Made by a program: the position numbers and the translations under genes. The notes beneath the pieces are model-generated. The model did not search any database, had not been told where the DNA came from, and worked only from the letters and a program-made list of their open reading frames with translations. Source: Phycisphaerae bacterium (GTDB taxonomy: Bacteria > Planctomycetota > Phycisphaerae > Phycisphaerales > SM1A02). Taken from it: DNA of 35,168 bases. Of the stretch, positions 27,741 through 35,168 are shown in pieces (the first letter of the stretch is position 1; each line of letters begins with the position of its first letter). The stretch covers positions 28,661 to 63,828 of the forward strand of contig PARI01000006.1 in assembly GCA_002711415.1 (NCBI GenBank). Direction: 5' to 3'.

Positions 27741-29024
27741 ATGAAGATCGCACTTGTGACCAGTTTAGGAACCACGATTGTCGCACTCGTGGGTTGTGGA
27801 ACGCCACCGACCTACCGGGCGCTCATGCAGGACGTTCTACTCGAGGCTGATTACTGGGAGAACGAGCCCCGTATCATGGCGGTCGGTCTTGGTTTCACGG
27901 ACATCAATGGAACACCAGGTGTATCACTTCCTCTGGGCATGGCGGAGTTGGCGGTCTTCTTCAATGGTGGATCGTGGAACACGATCTACGCTGACGTCGA
28001 CCCTGAAGACGTCCCGCTGCGTGCATACACGTCGGCAGTCAGTCCGATCGGCATGGCGTTGGGCTTCGGTGTGCCCTCGTTCTATGGTGATGGCACACCG
28101 ATGGAGCTGAGCTGGCCGGTGCTGCCATCGACGGTACACCCCGAGGACATCCTCATCACGCTCAATACCGGCGAGCAGGTGCAGCCCGTCAACATCTCGA
28201 TCATGCCGAACTTCGAGTACAACGAACGCTCGACACTCGTCATGAATGGCGACTTCGGCAATCGGCTCGACCCTGGTCAAACCGGCGCGGTGTACCCGGT
28301 TCTGTTCGAAATCGTTGATGACGGGACCCCGATGATGTTGTTGGGACCTGGCGGTCGAATCGAGTCTGCCGTCGGCTTGAGCTACGGCGACGGTGCTACG
28401 CCTCTGACGGCGTATGGAGATGGGAACGGGCCCAGGCTGTGCGCGGCGAAGCTCACTCGCATGGAGGACGGCATGCTCGGCGAAGGCGGGCCGACGTTCT
28501 TTAGCGGGAGCCTCCCAAACGACGGGGTCGCCCTCTACGGCAAGGATGCTCAGTACAGGCTTCGGATGCTGACGACTGGTGGATTCTCACCGGACGGCGT
28601 ACGGAGTCTCTACCCGACCGAGTATGCGAGTTTCTTTCGAATCAAGGTGGGCATGTCCCCGGAGCAGGGGGATGTCATCTGGCTGGAGCAGACCGGTGTC
28701 CCGTATACGATCGGTGACCTGGGAACGATCGAGATCCTCGGCCTGGCTGATCTCGGCCCGCTTCAAGATGTCTACGACGACACCTACATCGAGGACCACG
28801 ACAATCAGATCGACATCATCCTGAAGGGTGACGTCGCTGCGATGCGCTGCATTCAAGCGGTTCACATTCCTGCATCCGGCGACTACCTCGCCTTTTACAA
28901 TCCGGGTGGGCCGGGGAACAACCCATTTCCCACGGTGACCTACACGGCAGCGGGCCCGGAGTGGCTTCAGCCGGTCACGATCGCCATCGACGACCCGATG
29001 CAGGTCTCATACCTGCCGAAATGA
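27741..29024 (+). CDS. Lipoprotein of unknown function
   Basis: GGGAGA about nine bases upstream supports ATG at 27741. The 427-residue protein begins with a lipoprotein signal (MKIALVTSLGTTIVALVGC; lipobox LVGC at residues 16-19). The mature part has no motif I recognise. It is rich in Gly, Pro, Asp and hydrophobic residues in alternating patterns that suggest beta-sandwich domains, and it contains few Cys. It has no dockerin tail. It lies alone between tRNA-module copies 2 and 3, so it may be cargo of a mobile element or a rearranged segment. An outer-membrane or periplasmic location is inferred from the lipobox only. Confidence 0.7.
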   Translation: MKIALVTSLGTTIVALVGCGTPPTYRALMQDVLLEADYWENEPRIMAVGLGFTDINGTPGVSLPLGMAELAVFFNGGSWNTIYADVDPEDVPLRAYTSAVSPIGMALGFGVPSFYGDGTPMELSWPVLPSTVHPEDILITLNTGEQVQPVNISIMPNFEYNERSTLVMNGDFGNRLDPGQTGAVYPVLFEIVDDGTPMMLLGPGGRIESAVGLSYGDGATPLTAYGDGNGPRLCAAKLTRMEDGMLGEGGPTFFSGSLPNDGVALYGKDAQYRLRMLTTGGFSPDGVRSLYPTEYASFFRIKVGMSPEQGDVIWLEQTGVPYTIGDLGTIEILGLADLGPLQDVYDDTYIEDHDNQIDIILKGDVAAMRCIQAVHIPASGDYLAFYNPGGPGNNPFPTVTYTAAGPEWLQPVTIAIDDPMQVSYLPK

Positions 29025-29077
29025 ACCGACGTGATGCTTCCATCGGATGATGGAACACAGCGCAACACCAATGAATA

Positions 29078-29099
29078 AACCCCTGCCGAAGCAGGGGTT
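29078..29099 (-). terminator. Rho-independent terminator of tRNA-Gly
   Basis: Read on the minus strand, AACCCCTGC-TTCG-GCAGGGGTT is a 9-bp stem closed by a stable TTCG tetraloop and followed by TATTC after the last TT. It lies eight bases beyond the mature tRNA end, a typical arrangement. Confidence 0.8.
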
Positions 29100-29149
29100 G
29101 TCTTCAAAGCGGGTGAGGCGATTCGAACGCCCGACATTCACGTTGGCAA
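29078..29149. repeat. tRNA-Gly/terminator module, copy 3 (within intact tRNA locus)
   Basis: This is the part of the intact tRNA-Gly locus shared with copies 1 and 2: hairpin plus tRNA 3-prime half up to the anticodon loop. Its outer flank (CCAATGAATAAACCCC) differs from that of copies 1 and 2, as expected if the right junction carries an incoming element's version. Confidence 0.8.
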
Positions 29150-29179
29150 CGTGACGCTCTACCACTGAGCTACACCCGC
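29108..29179 (-). tRNA. tRNA-Gly (anticodon GCC)
   Basis: The minus strand reads a 72-base cloverleaf: acceptor GCGGGTG paired with CACCCGC, D arm GCTC-AGTGGTA-GAGC, anticodon stem TCACG/CGTGA with loop TTGCCAA, T arm GGGCG-TTCGAAT-CGCCT, discriminator T. The anticodon GCC reads glycine GGC and GGT codons. CCA is not encoded. A terminator hairpin follows. Its 3-prime half is duplicated twice to the left, which marks it as an integration target. Confidence 0.95.
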
Positions 29180-29270
29180 ATGGGTCCGTATGGACTTGTC
29201 GCTGCCGCAACAGCGGGGCCAGTCTAGCAGACCCCGATCAAGTTGGCAGCCCGTGCCATGCCAGTATGCA

Positions 29271-29285
29271 CCTGGCCGGGCCAGG
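29271..29285 (-). terminator. GC-rich palindrome after the thioredoxin-like lipoprotein gene
   Basis: CCTGGCC-G-GGCCAGG lies two bases past the stop of the minus-strand gene at 29287. It could fold as a short stem, but no T-run follows, so termination is only plausible. Confidence 0.35.
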
Positions 29286-29286
29286 C

Positions 29287-29865
29287 TCAAGGTGAAGCGT
29301 CGAGTTTTCTGGCCAACTGGTCCAGTTGCACGATCCTGCTGGCTGAAAAACCCTGATCCCAGAACCACTGGACCACGCCCTCGGCGTCCAATAAAAGCAG
29401 GCGGCCGTTGCGAGGACCCTCGGTGCCCGTGAACCTGGCCACCGGGGTCGCCTGCTTGCCGTAGAGCGTGACGACGCTGGCCCAGTCCTCAGCCGGAATC
29501 CCGCTGCGCATGCCGTTGTCGATCATGCCCTTGAACATCGATGGAACCAGGCCCGGGATCGTCGGGACCTCCACGATCGGGCAGGGGAACCCGACCTGGA
29601 CCAGCCCGACCGCCCAACGGTCCAGGTCGAACTGGGTCTGCTGGACGTACCCGACCATATAAAGGACGGGGCGACCCAGGTGCGCCGTGGGAAGTTCGAC
29701 CTTCTCCTTGTCCAGGTTCTCGCCGGTCACCGTCGGAAAGACCTGGCCGGTCGGATCCTGGTTGGGGTAGCTCTTTGGCATCGTGCATCCTCCGAGAAGG
29801 CCGACCAGCACGAGTACCAGCGTGCATGACCAGGTGGTCCCGGGTGTGAAGGTGGTCGTGGTCAT
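29287..29865 (-). CDS. Lipoprotein with thioredoxin-fold-like (redoxin/ATP10-like) domain
   Basis: The ATG at 29865 gives 192 residues; a GTG three codons earlier is possible. The lipoprotein signal ends in a lipobox LLGGC near residue 26. The rest has a redoxin-like order: GQVFPTVTGENL, HLGRPVLYMVGYV (first strand), a helix, CPIVEVPTIP, then GRLLLLDAEGVVQWFWDQGFS (late strand pair) and a final helix. The spacing and the late strand pair resemble the ATP10 and AhpC/TSA folds, but no CxxC is present and only one Cys remains in the mature domain. A redox enzyme is therefore unlikely; a binding or assembly role is inferred. It lies upstream of and divergent from the SRPBCC gene. Confidence 0.6.
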   Translation of the reverse strand: MTTTTFTPGTTWSCTLVLVLVGLLGGCTMPKSYPNQDPTGQVFPTVTGENLDKEKVELPTAHLGRPVLYMVGYVQQTQFDLDRWAVGLVQVGFPCPIVEVPTIPGLVPSMFKGMIDNGMRSGIPAEDWASVVTLYGKQATPVARFTGTEGPRNGRLLLLDAEGVVQWFWDQGFSASRIVQLDQLARKLDASP

Positions 29866-29949
29866 GGTCCGCACACGATATCAATTTCATGCAGTTTGAT
29901 CGGTTCAGCCGGAGAGAAAATCGCCCGGAGTTCCTATCCTTTCCTGACC

Positions 29950-30486
29950 ATGAACACCACACAAGACGTACCGGCACTGGCTCCAGGCGTACCCGAACTG
30001 GACCCGGTCATCACCAGGGAAGGCTCGGAGTATGTCCTGCGATGCCGAAGCAGGCTGCCTCGGCCCAGGGACGTGATCTTCCCGTTCTTCTCCGACGCGA
30101 GGAACCTCGAGAAGATCACGCCCAGCCTGCTCCAGTTCAAGGTGCTCACCGAAGGCCCCATCACGATGGAGACCGGCGCCATCATCGACTACCGGCTCAA
30201 GATCAGGGGCCTCCCCGTGCGATGGCGCACCCTGATCTCGGCATGGGAACCACCGGACCGCTTCGAGGACACGCAGCTGAAGGGTCCCTACAGGCAGTGG
30301 ATCCATGAACACGCCTTCGTCGACGAGGGCGAGACCACGCTCATGCAGGACACCGTTCGATACAAGGTCCTCGGTGGGGCGCTGATCCACCGGTTGATGG
30401 TCAGGAAGGACGTGCTGAAGATCTTCGGCTACAGGAGGGAGATCTTCGCCCGGCTGTTTCCGCCGACGGGGGGCGAGCCCGGATGA
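29950..30486 (+). CDS. SRPBCC (START-like) ligand-binding protein
   Basis: The ATG at 29950 gives 178 residues. The core from about residue 25 shows the SRPBCC pattern: YVLRCRSRLPRPRDVIFPFFSDARNLEKITPSLLQF, then GAIIDYRLKIRGLPVRWRTLISAWEPPDRFEDTQLKGPYRQWIHEH as strands, with DTVRYKVLGG before a long C-terminal helix. Such proteins bind hydrophobic ligands or act as cyclase/dehydrase-like enzymes; the ligand is unknown. Its stop overlaps the start of the membrane-protein gene as ATGA, so the two are translationally coupled and may work together. No ribosome binding site stands out before the start. Confidence 0.82.
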   Translation: MNTTQDVPALAPGVPELDPVITREGSEYVLRCRSRLPRPRDVIFPFFSDARNLEKITPSLLQFKVLTEGPITMETGAIIDYRLKIRGLPVRWRTLISAWEPPDRFEDTQLKGPYRQWIHEHAFVDEGETTLMQDTVRYKVLGGALIHRLMVRKDVLKIFGYRREIFARLFPPTGGEPG

Positions 30487-30938
30487 ACCAGACCTGGCCG
30501 CTTGAGCTGCTGCTGGTCGCCCAGGCCGTCTCCACGTTCGGGATGCTCGGGGTCATCTGGCTCGTGCAACTGGTGAACTACCCGTTGAAGGTCTTCGTTC
30601 CCTCGGACGAATTCGTCCGCTACCAGGCCAGGCACATGCGCCGCATCACGGTGGTGGTGGGGCCGTTGATGCTCGTGGAGGCCGGCTCCTCGGCATGGCT
30701 CGTGCTGCTTCCGCTTGAAGGACCGATGATGATCGCCGCCTGGATCGGGATGGCCCTGGTCATGGTGCTGTGGATCTCGACCCTCGTGTTCCAGATCCCG
30801 GCACATCGAAAGCTCGAACGTGAAAAGGACCAGGCGGCGATTGCCAGCCTGGTCCGGTTCAACTGGGTCAGGACCATCGTATGGACGGCCCGGGCAGGCG
30901 TCGTCGCGTGGATGATGGTCCTGTCGATGACCGCCTGA
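30483..30938 (+). CDS. Four-helix integral membrane protein
   Basis: The ATG overlaps the SRPBCC stop as ATGA. The 151-residue protein has four hydrophobic helices, around residues 8-30, 56-78, 80-103 and 125-148. A VNYPLKVFVPSDEFVRYQARHMRR segment between the first two resembles uncharacterised DUF1772-like membrane proteins, which place a conserved H and Y there. Function is unknown. It is convergent with the two-repeat secreted protein gene, with five bases between them. Confidence 0.72.
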   Translation: MNQTWPLELLLVAQAVSTFGMLGVIWLVQLVNYPLKVFVPSDEFVRYQARHMRRITVVVGPLMLVEAGSSAWLVLLPLEGPMMIAAWIGMALVMVLWISTLVFQIPAHRKLEREKDQAAIASLVRFNWVRTIVWTARAGVVAWMMVLSMTA

Positions 30939-30943
30939 TCAGT

Positions 30944-32026
30944 TCAGCGCTTCGAGATCGACTTCACGTCGTTGATCGAGTCGGCCGAGTTCATCTCCGG
31001 GTTGTTGGAAACCTTGTTGAAGACCCTGTCCGGCTTGTTGAGCATCGCGACCGGAATCTCACGTCCATCGAACGTGCACCAGTCGAAGGTCCACTTGTAG
31101 GTCGTGTCGGTCACCGTGATGTTCTGGGCGCCGGCCATGGATTCACCGACATCATCGAAGCCCTGGTAGTCCCATCGCCACGAGGTCTGGCCCGTGGCGG
31201 ACTGGAAGTTGTTGGCCGTGCCGGTGATCGACTTGCCGTCCAGGCTCGTGTAGTGGAAGTGGATCCTCCGGTCGCCGGGGTTGAACCAGACGCGGGAGTC
31301 GCCGACGAACCGGGTCTTGCCGTTGCTGTCGGATTCGTAGAACGAGCCGAGCAGGACGTGCTGGCCGGGTCCGAACTTCCAGCTGATCCAGTCCACGACG
31401 TTCTCACCGTAGGCGTTGGTGTTGGGCCACTTCCAGAGGCCGACCAGGCTCTTGAGCCCGGGTGCCGCCGTCAGCAGGTTGTTGTTCCGCTTCCAGTCCT
31501 GGGTGGCGAGCATCTTCCCGGTGCCCTTGTAGTTCTTGTCCGCGAACTCGACCGTGCGAACCCACTGGTTCAGACCGTTGAAGGTGTCCGTGGTGATGAA
31601 GTACTGGTTCGTACCGTCGTCGAGGGTCCGCTCGTCGTTCCAGGTCCAGGTTCGACCCTCGCCCTTGGTGAGCCTCATCGTTCCGTGGAAGGGCTTGCCA
31701 TCCATGAGTCCGCTGTACTGGGACGTCACGGTCTTGGCCGCAGGATCCCAGTAGGTGTATCCGGAACCTCGGGACACGATCTCATCCTTCATGCTGTGGA
31801 CGACCCAGTCGGTCATGAAGTTGTCGCCGTCGGGGCCCCATTCGCCAGTGGACTTGATGCCCACCATGCCGGAGTCCTTGTTCCCCATCGTGGTCGTCCA
31901 GTTGCCGTCACGGAGCGAGGCATACTCGAGCAGGCTCGTCGGGCTGATGTCCGAGGCCTGTGCGGTCGGTGCCAGGACGAGTCCTGCCATGACGATGGTG
32001 AATCCGGTCACGAGTCGATTGTTCAT
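30944..32026 (-). CDS. Secreted protein with two lipocalin-like repeats
   Basis: AGGGGAA before ATG 32026 sets the start; the frame upstream to 32152 is proline-rich and looks non-coding. A signal peptide (MNNRLVTGFTIVMAGLVLAPTAQA) leads a 360-residue protein. The mature part seems to contain two related beta-rich units of about 150 residues: one with GDNFMTDWVV..YTYWDPAAKTVTSQYSGLMDGKPFHGTM, the other with GQHVLLGSFY..RVWFNPGDRRIHFHYTSLDGKSITGTA. Each has 'strand, W..P...., long strand, xDGKxxxGT'. This matches the general shape of DUF1579/lipocalin-like proteins. Ligand and role are unknown. Confidence 0.7.
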   Translation of the reverse strand: MNNRLVTGFTIVMAGLVLAPTAQASDISPTSLLEYASLRDGNWTTTMGNKDSGMVGIKSTGEWGPDGDNFMTDWVVHSMKDEIVSRGSGYTYWDPAAKTVTSQYSGLMDGKPFHGTMRLTKGEGRTWTWNDERTLDDGTNQYFITTDTFNGLNQWVRTVEFADKNYKGTGKMLATQDWKRNNNLLTAAPGLKSLVGLWKWPNTNAYGENVVDWISWKFGPGQHVLLGSFYESDSNGKTRFVGDSRVWFNPGDRRIHFHYTSLDGKSITGTANNFQSATGQTSWRWDYQGFDDVGESMAGAQNITVTDTTYKWTFDWCTFDGREIPVAMLNKPDRVFNKVSNNPEMNSADSINDVKSISKR

Positions 32027-32246
32027 TGGTGGTGTTCCCCTGCGAGTGTTGTTGGCCGGCTGCGTGCCGGGCTGAACAGTATAGCTGGACCGCCCCGAAG
32101 GCATCACGGGCCGGGTTGCCGGGCCCGGAGGTGGATTCCCGACCGGAATCACCGGTTTTGTTCCCGATCACTCGGGCTGGTGTTAGACTTGGATGCAACG
32201 GGGACCATGTCCGGGCCCCGTCCAGCGATGCGTGGGGGCTTCCGGG

Positions 32247-33059
32247 ATGAACCACGACAAGCACAGGGCATTCTCGCTTCTGGAACTCCTGGTCGTCATT
32301 GCGCTGATCATCCTGGTGATCACCATCGTGATGGTGGCCGTCAGCCGCTTCCAGAAGAGCGCCCGGAACATGCAGTGCCTCTCCAACATGAAGCAGCTGA
32401 TGATGGCCCACGCCGGGTACTCCCACGACAACAACGGCCACTTCTGTTCGGCCGACACCGGATACCAGTACTACGACTACCTGGATCCGGACAGTGACGA
32501 CTACGGCGCGTGGTGGGTCAAGACGACCGTGCCCAACGGGGGATACCTCAACGGTCGGGAGACCCTCGCGGCCCTCCAGGAAGGCAAGCTCTGGGACTAC
32601 ATCGGTGACGCCAGGATCTACCGGTCCCCGCAGGACTACACCGATCACATCCGTTCCTACGCCATCAGCGGCTTCCTCGGTCACGGCGAAAGCGCCGACT
32701 GGGGCGGACCCGAGAGCACGATCGTCGGCTCGATGTCACGCATCTTCCAGCCCAGCACGACCATCGCCATGGTGCCCGAGAACGACACGCGCGGTCACAA
32801 CATCAACAGCTGGGGAATCGACATCCCCTCCAACTCGATCTGGGTGGACCGGCCCGCCATCTTCCAGGAGAAGCACCTGAACATCTCCTTCAGTGACGGC
32901 CACGTCGAGCGGTACGAGTTCGCCGGCACCAGCAGCAACCAGAGCCTCGGGACCATCCAGGAGGTCATGACCGCTCCGGGCCAGTACTACAACGTCTACT
33001 TCCCGGGACCGGACTACGACTGGTTCAAGAAGCGCATCCTTCCACGAATCGACTACTGA
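32247..33059 (+). CDS. Type II secretion / prepilin-like protein (H-X9-DG type)
   Basis: The ATG at 32247 gives 270 residues and has GGGGG at 12 to 16 bases upstream. Residues 9-32 read FSLLELLVVIALIILVITIVMV, the type IV prepilin N-methylation segment with Glu at position 5 after the cleavage site. The remainder is a soluble domain with aromatic-rich strands and a late SFSDGHVERYEF motif, which is common in planctomycete prepilin-like proteins of the DUF1559 group. It would be processed by a prepilin peptidase and anchored in the inner membrane. No secretion-machine genes are nearby, so its partner system is unknown. Confidence 0.88.
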   Translation: MNHDKHRAFSLLELLVVIALIILVITIVMVAVSRFQKSARNMQCLSNMKQLMMAHAGYSHDNNGHFCSADTGYQYYDYLDPDSDDYGAWWVKTTVPNGGYLNGRETLAALQEGKLWDYIGDARIYRSPQDYTDHIRSYAISGFLGHGESADWGGPESTIVGSMSRIFQPSTTIAMVPENDTRGHNINSWGIDIPSNSIWVDRPAIFQEKHLNISFSDGHVERYEFAGTSSNQSLGTIQEVMTAPGQYYNVYFPGPDYDWFKKRILPRIDY

Positions 33060-33077
33060 GCTGCGGGAGACCCACCG

Positions 33078-33734
33078 GTGAAGTCAGCATCATGGACGAC
33101 GATTCTCCTCGGGTCATGCATGCTCCTGTTGACGTGCGGTTGTTCCGGTGATGATCCGGTCGGTGGGGGGCGAGCCGGAACCGCCGGCACCCGCGACACA
33201 GGAGACGCCGACCCGGTGAACAGGTCCGCTCGCGCCGCCAGCGCCTCGGGCGGTTCCCAACAACGTCCGGCCAGGAACACGACGACATCCACCGGCACCG
33301 TGCCCACGCCCGGGGGGCAGGGCGGTCTCGGCGGGTTCACCGGGCAGCCCGATCCACCGCAGGACCAGCAGCCGCCCCGTGCCGCCGGAACCGCGACCCG
33401 GCCCAACAGGGGACTGATCGCGACCAGTGGCGGTGGTCGCGGCCAGGCCGATGCCGTGATCACGCTGCCGCCGGACGTCGCCAGCCAGATCGATGATCCG
33501 AGGTTCGACGCGTTCAGGAAGCTCTGCAGCACCTACGTCTCGTGCGGGAAGAAGCTTCGCGTGATCGAGAAGGAGCTTGATGGACAGCGGCCGTCGGACT
33601 CGCAGTTGAAGGCCATGATCAGCCTGCAGCAGCAGATGAAGACCGAGAGCCGCAGGATCAACGACTACATGTACGACAACCAGTTCGGTCCCGAGGACCT
33701 CAAGGTGATGAGCTTCATCAAGATGGGCTTCTAG
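33078..33734 (+). CDS. Small lipoprotein with disordered N-terminus and helical C-terminus
   Basis: GTG at 33078, with GGGAGA about nine bases upstream, begins a lipoprotein signal (LLGSCMLLLTCGC; Cys near residue 22). Residues 25-125 are a Gly, Pro, Thr and Arg-rich disordered linker. Residues about 126-218 look helical (FDAFRKLCSTYVSC, KKLRVIEKELDG, LKAMISLQQQMKTESRRIND). I recognise no family. It is nine bases from the convergent tricorn-like gene, and 18 bases after the prepilin-like gene, with which it may share a transcript. Confidence 0.7.
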   Translation: MKSASWTTILLGSCMLLLTCGCSGDDPVGGGRAGTAGTRDTGDADPVNRSARAASASGGSQQRPARNTTTSTGTVPTPGGQGGLGGFTGQPDPPQDQQPPRAAGTATRPNRGLIATSGGGRGQADAVITLPPDVASQIDDPRFDAFRKLCSTYVSCGKKLRVIEKELDGQRPSDSQLKAMISLQQQMKTESRRINDYMYDNQFGPEDLKVMSFIKMGF

Positions 33735-33743
33735 CCCCTGGGC

Positions 33744-35168
33744 CTACTTGTCTTCCTCGGTGATCCCCATGCCGCTTCGATCGGGTGAATCCGGCCTGGT
33801 CGCCGGAACATACCGCTCGGTCTTGAGCGCCTCGACCATCAGCTCGATCGCCTTGTCCAGCTGCGGGTCGCCACCATCGATCATCAACGCCGGGTCATCG
33901 ATCACCTCGTAGTCCGGATCGACTCCATGGCCCTCGATGCCCCACGTGCCATCGGTCTCGTAGAACCCGAAGGTCGGCACGGAGGTGTAGCCGCCGTCGA
34001 CCAGGCGCGGGTTGCCGGAGATTCCAACCAGTCCACCCCAGGTCCGCGTTCCGACCAACGGCCCAAGTTCAGCTTCCTTGAACAGCCACGGGAACATGTC
34101 GCCGCCGGAGCCGGCCAGGCCGTTGATGAGCATGCACTTGGGTCCCTGGTGGGAGACCATCGGCCAGCTCCAGTCCTTGCCGTCACGACGAGCCCAGTAG
34201 TTGGTCCGAGGACGGTTGAGCATCTCGATGAACCGGTCGGGGATCTGGCCGCCGCCGTTCCATCGTTCATCGATGATCAGCGCGGGCTTCTCGAACTGCG
34301 AGCTGAACTGTCGCACCAGGTCGTTCTGGCCGTCCACACCGGTGTTGGGAACGTAGATGTAGCCGACCTGTCCGTCGGTCATCTCGTCGACGTAGGCTCG
34401 CTTGGACTCGATCCAGTCGCGGTAGCGGAGGTTCCGTTCCGATCGGATCGTCTTGATCACGACCTCGCGCGCGTCGTCGTCCATCTCGGGCTTCTCGCTG
34501 ACCGTCAGGGTGATGGTCTTGCCGGCCAGGTTGGCAAACGGAGCCCATGGATCCTTGGACATGTCCATCGGGATGCCGTTGACGGCGAGGAGGTAGTCGC
34601 CCTCGTCGACCTGGACGCCCTGGGCGTTCAGCGGATTGCGGGCATCGAGATCCCAGGGTGCCCCCTGGACGATCCGGCTGATCCGGTAGGCCCCGTTGTC
34701 CATCTCGAAGTCGACCCCGAGCATGCCGCTGGAGACGCTGGGCTGTGGTTCGGTGTCGCCGCCGGAGTAGTAGGCGTGACCCACGTTCAATTCACTGATC
34801 ATCTCGCCGATGATGTAGGAGACGTCCTCGCGACTGGTGGCCGCATCGATCATCGGCAGGTACTGCTCGTAGACCATGTCCCAGTCGACCTGGTGCAGGC
34901 CCGGGTCGTAGAAGAAGTCCCTCTGGATGCGCCATGCGTCCGTGAACAGCTGTCGCCATTCCTCCCTCGGGGAGACCGAGACGTCCATCGGCGAGTTCAC
35001 GACGTTCTTGGGGCTGCCGCCGGCACCGGCCTTGGCGATCCCGGCACCGCCACCCCTGGGCACGAGCATCTTCTTGCCGTCCGGCGTCATGATGAAGCCG
35101 CCACCGCCGGTGACGGACTTCTCGTTCCGGTCGTCGGAGCCGAGGTCGTACATCTTGATGCCGCCGCC
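33744..35168 (-). CDS. Tricorn-like S41 peptidase, C-terminal part (runs off the window)
   Basis: The frame is open to the right edge, where it reads GGGIKMYDL, a beta-propeller ending, so only the last 474 residues are seen. The order is tricorn-like: a core domain (SPREEWRQLFTDAWRIQRDFFYDPGLHQVDWDMVYEQYLP), a PDZ-like domain with LGVDFEMDNGAYRISRIVQGAPWD and VDEGDYLLAVNG, and a C-terminal S41 hydrolase domain. The likely nucleophile Ser is in AGSGGDMFP (codon at 34107-34109), after IIDERWNGGGQIP, with TRTWGGLVGIS downstream. Tricorn-like enzymes break up peptides further. It ends in a polar, acidic tail. Signal peptide and propeller lie outside the window. Confidence 0.9.
   Translation of the reverse strand, partial: GGGIKMYDLGSDDRNEKSVTGGGGFIMTPDGKKMLVPRGGGAGIAKAGAGGSPKNVVNSPMDVSVSPREEWRQLFTDAWRIQRDFFYDPGLHQVDWDMVYEQYLPMIDAATSREDVSYIIGEMISELNVGHAYYSGGDTEPQPSVSSGMLGVDFEMDNGAYRISRIVQGAPWDLDARNPLNAQGVQVDEGDYLLAVNGIPMDMSKDPWAPFANLAGKTITLTVSEKPEMDDDAREVVIKTIRSERNLRYRDWIESKRAYVDEMTDGQVGYIYVPNTGVDGQNDLVRQFSSQFEKPALIIDERWNGGGQIPDRFIEMLNRPRTNYWARRDGKDWSWPMVSHQGPKCMLINGLAGSGGDMFPWLFKEAELGPLVGTRTWGGLVGISGNPRLVDGGYTSVPTFGFYETDGTWGIEGHGVDPDYEVIDDPALMIDGGDPQLDKAIELMVEALKTERYVPATRPDSPDRSGMGITEEDK

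Overview
The window looks like chromosomal DNA of a planctomycete, most likely of the class Phycisphaerae. The main evidence is four secreted proteins with dockerin-like C-terminal tails (repeats of the DLNGDG..DG.DLG.LL..WG type, three ending next to a terminal Cys), Cys-rich DCN.NG.PDEC repeats, two large secreted S9 peptidases, a tricorn-like S41 peptidase and a prepilin-like protein with a C-terminal SDGHVE motif. This assignment is inferred from protein style, not from a marker gene.

Layout. Positions 1-6603 hold a tightly packed plus-strand glycan operon: a deacetylase-like/sulfotransferase fusion, an AsnB-type amidotransferase, a second sulfotransferase broken by an in-frame TAG, a GT2-like protein and a GT4 glycosyltransferase. 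These genes overlap or nearly touch, so they probably build and decorate one sulfated, amidated surface or exported polysaccharide. Positions 6638-21850 hold mostly housekeeping and secreted-hydrolase genes: an S9 peptidase, a cupredoxin/beta-helix/dockerin protein, a GNAT acetyltransferase, a small dockerin protein, a DUF2585 membrane protein, an E. coli-type Dld D-lactate dehydrogenase, two membrane proteins, a cutinase-like alpha/beta hydrolase, a small Cys-rich protein, a diaminopropionate ammonia-lyase, a small P-loop kinase and a second S9 peptidase carrying a VHL-beta-like domain. Positions 22041-23168 hold another beta-helix/dockerin protein.

Positions 23562-29179 are the most unusual part. 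A RhlE-like DEAD-box helicase with a tail of about 300 basic residues is followed by three direct copies of a 'terminator hairpin plus tRNA-Gly 3-prime half' module. Only the right-most copy is joined to a complete tRNA-Gly(GCC). The copies bracket two cargo genes: a vWA-like/dockerin protein and a lipoprotein of unknown function. All three copies stop matching at the tRNA anticodon loop, which is what repeated integration or duplication at a tRNA attachment site would leave, although no integrase is visible.

Positions 29287-35168 hold a thioredoxin-fold-like lipoprotein, an SRPBCC protein coupled to a small membrane protein, a two-repeat secreted protein, the prepilin-like protein, a lipoprotein and the 3-prime part of a tricorn-like peptidase that runs off the window. 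Functions are read from motifs by eye. No database search was possible, so family names for weakly conserved proteins are tentative.
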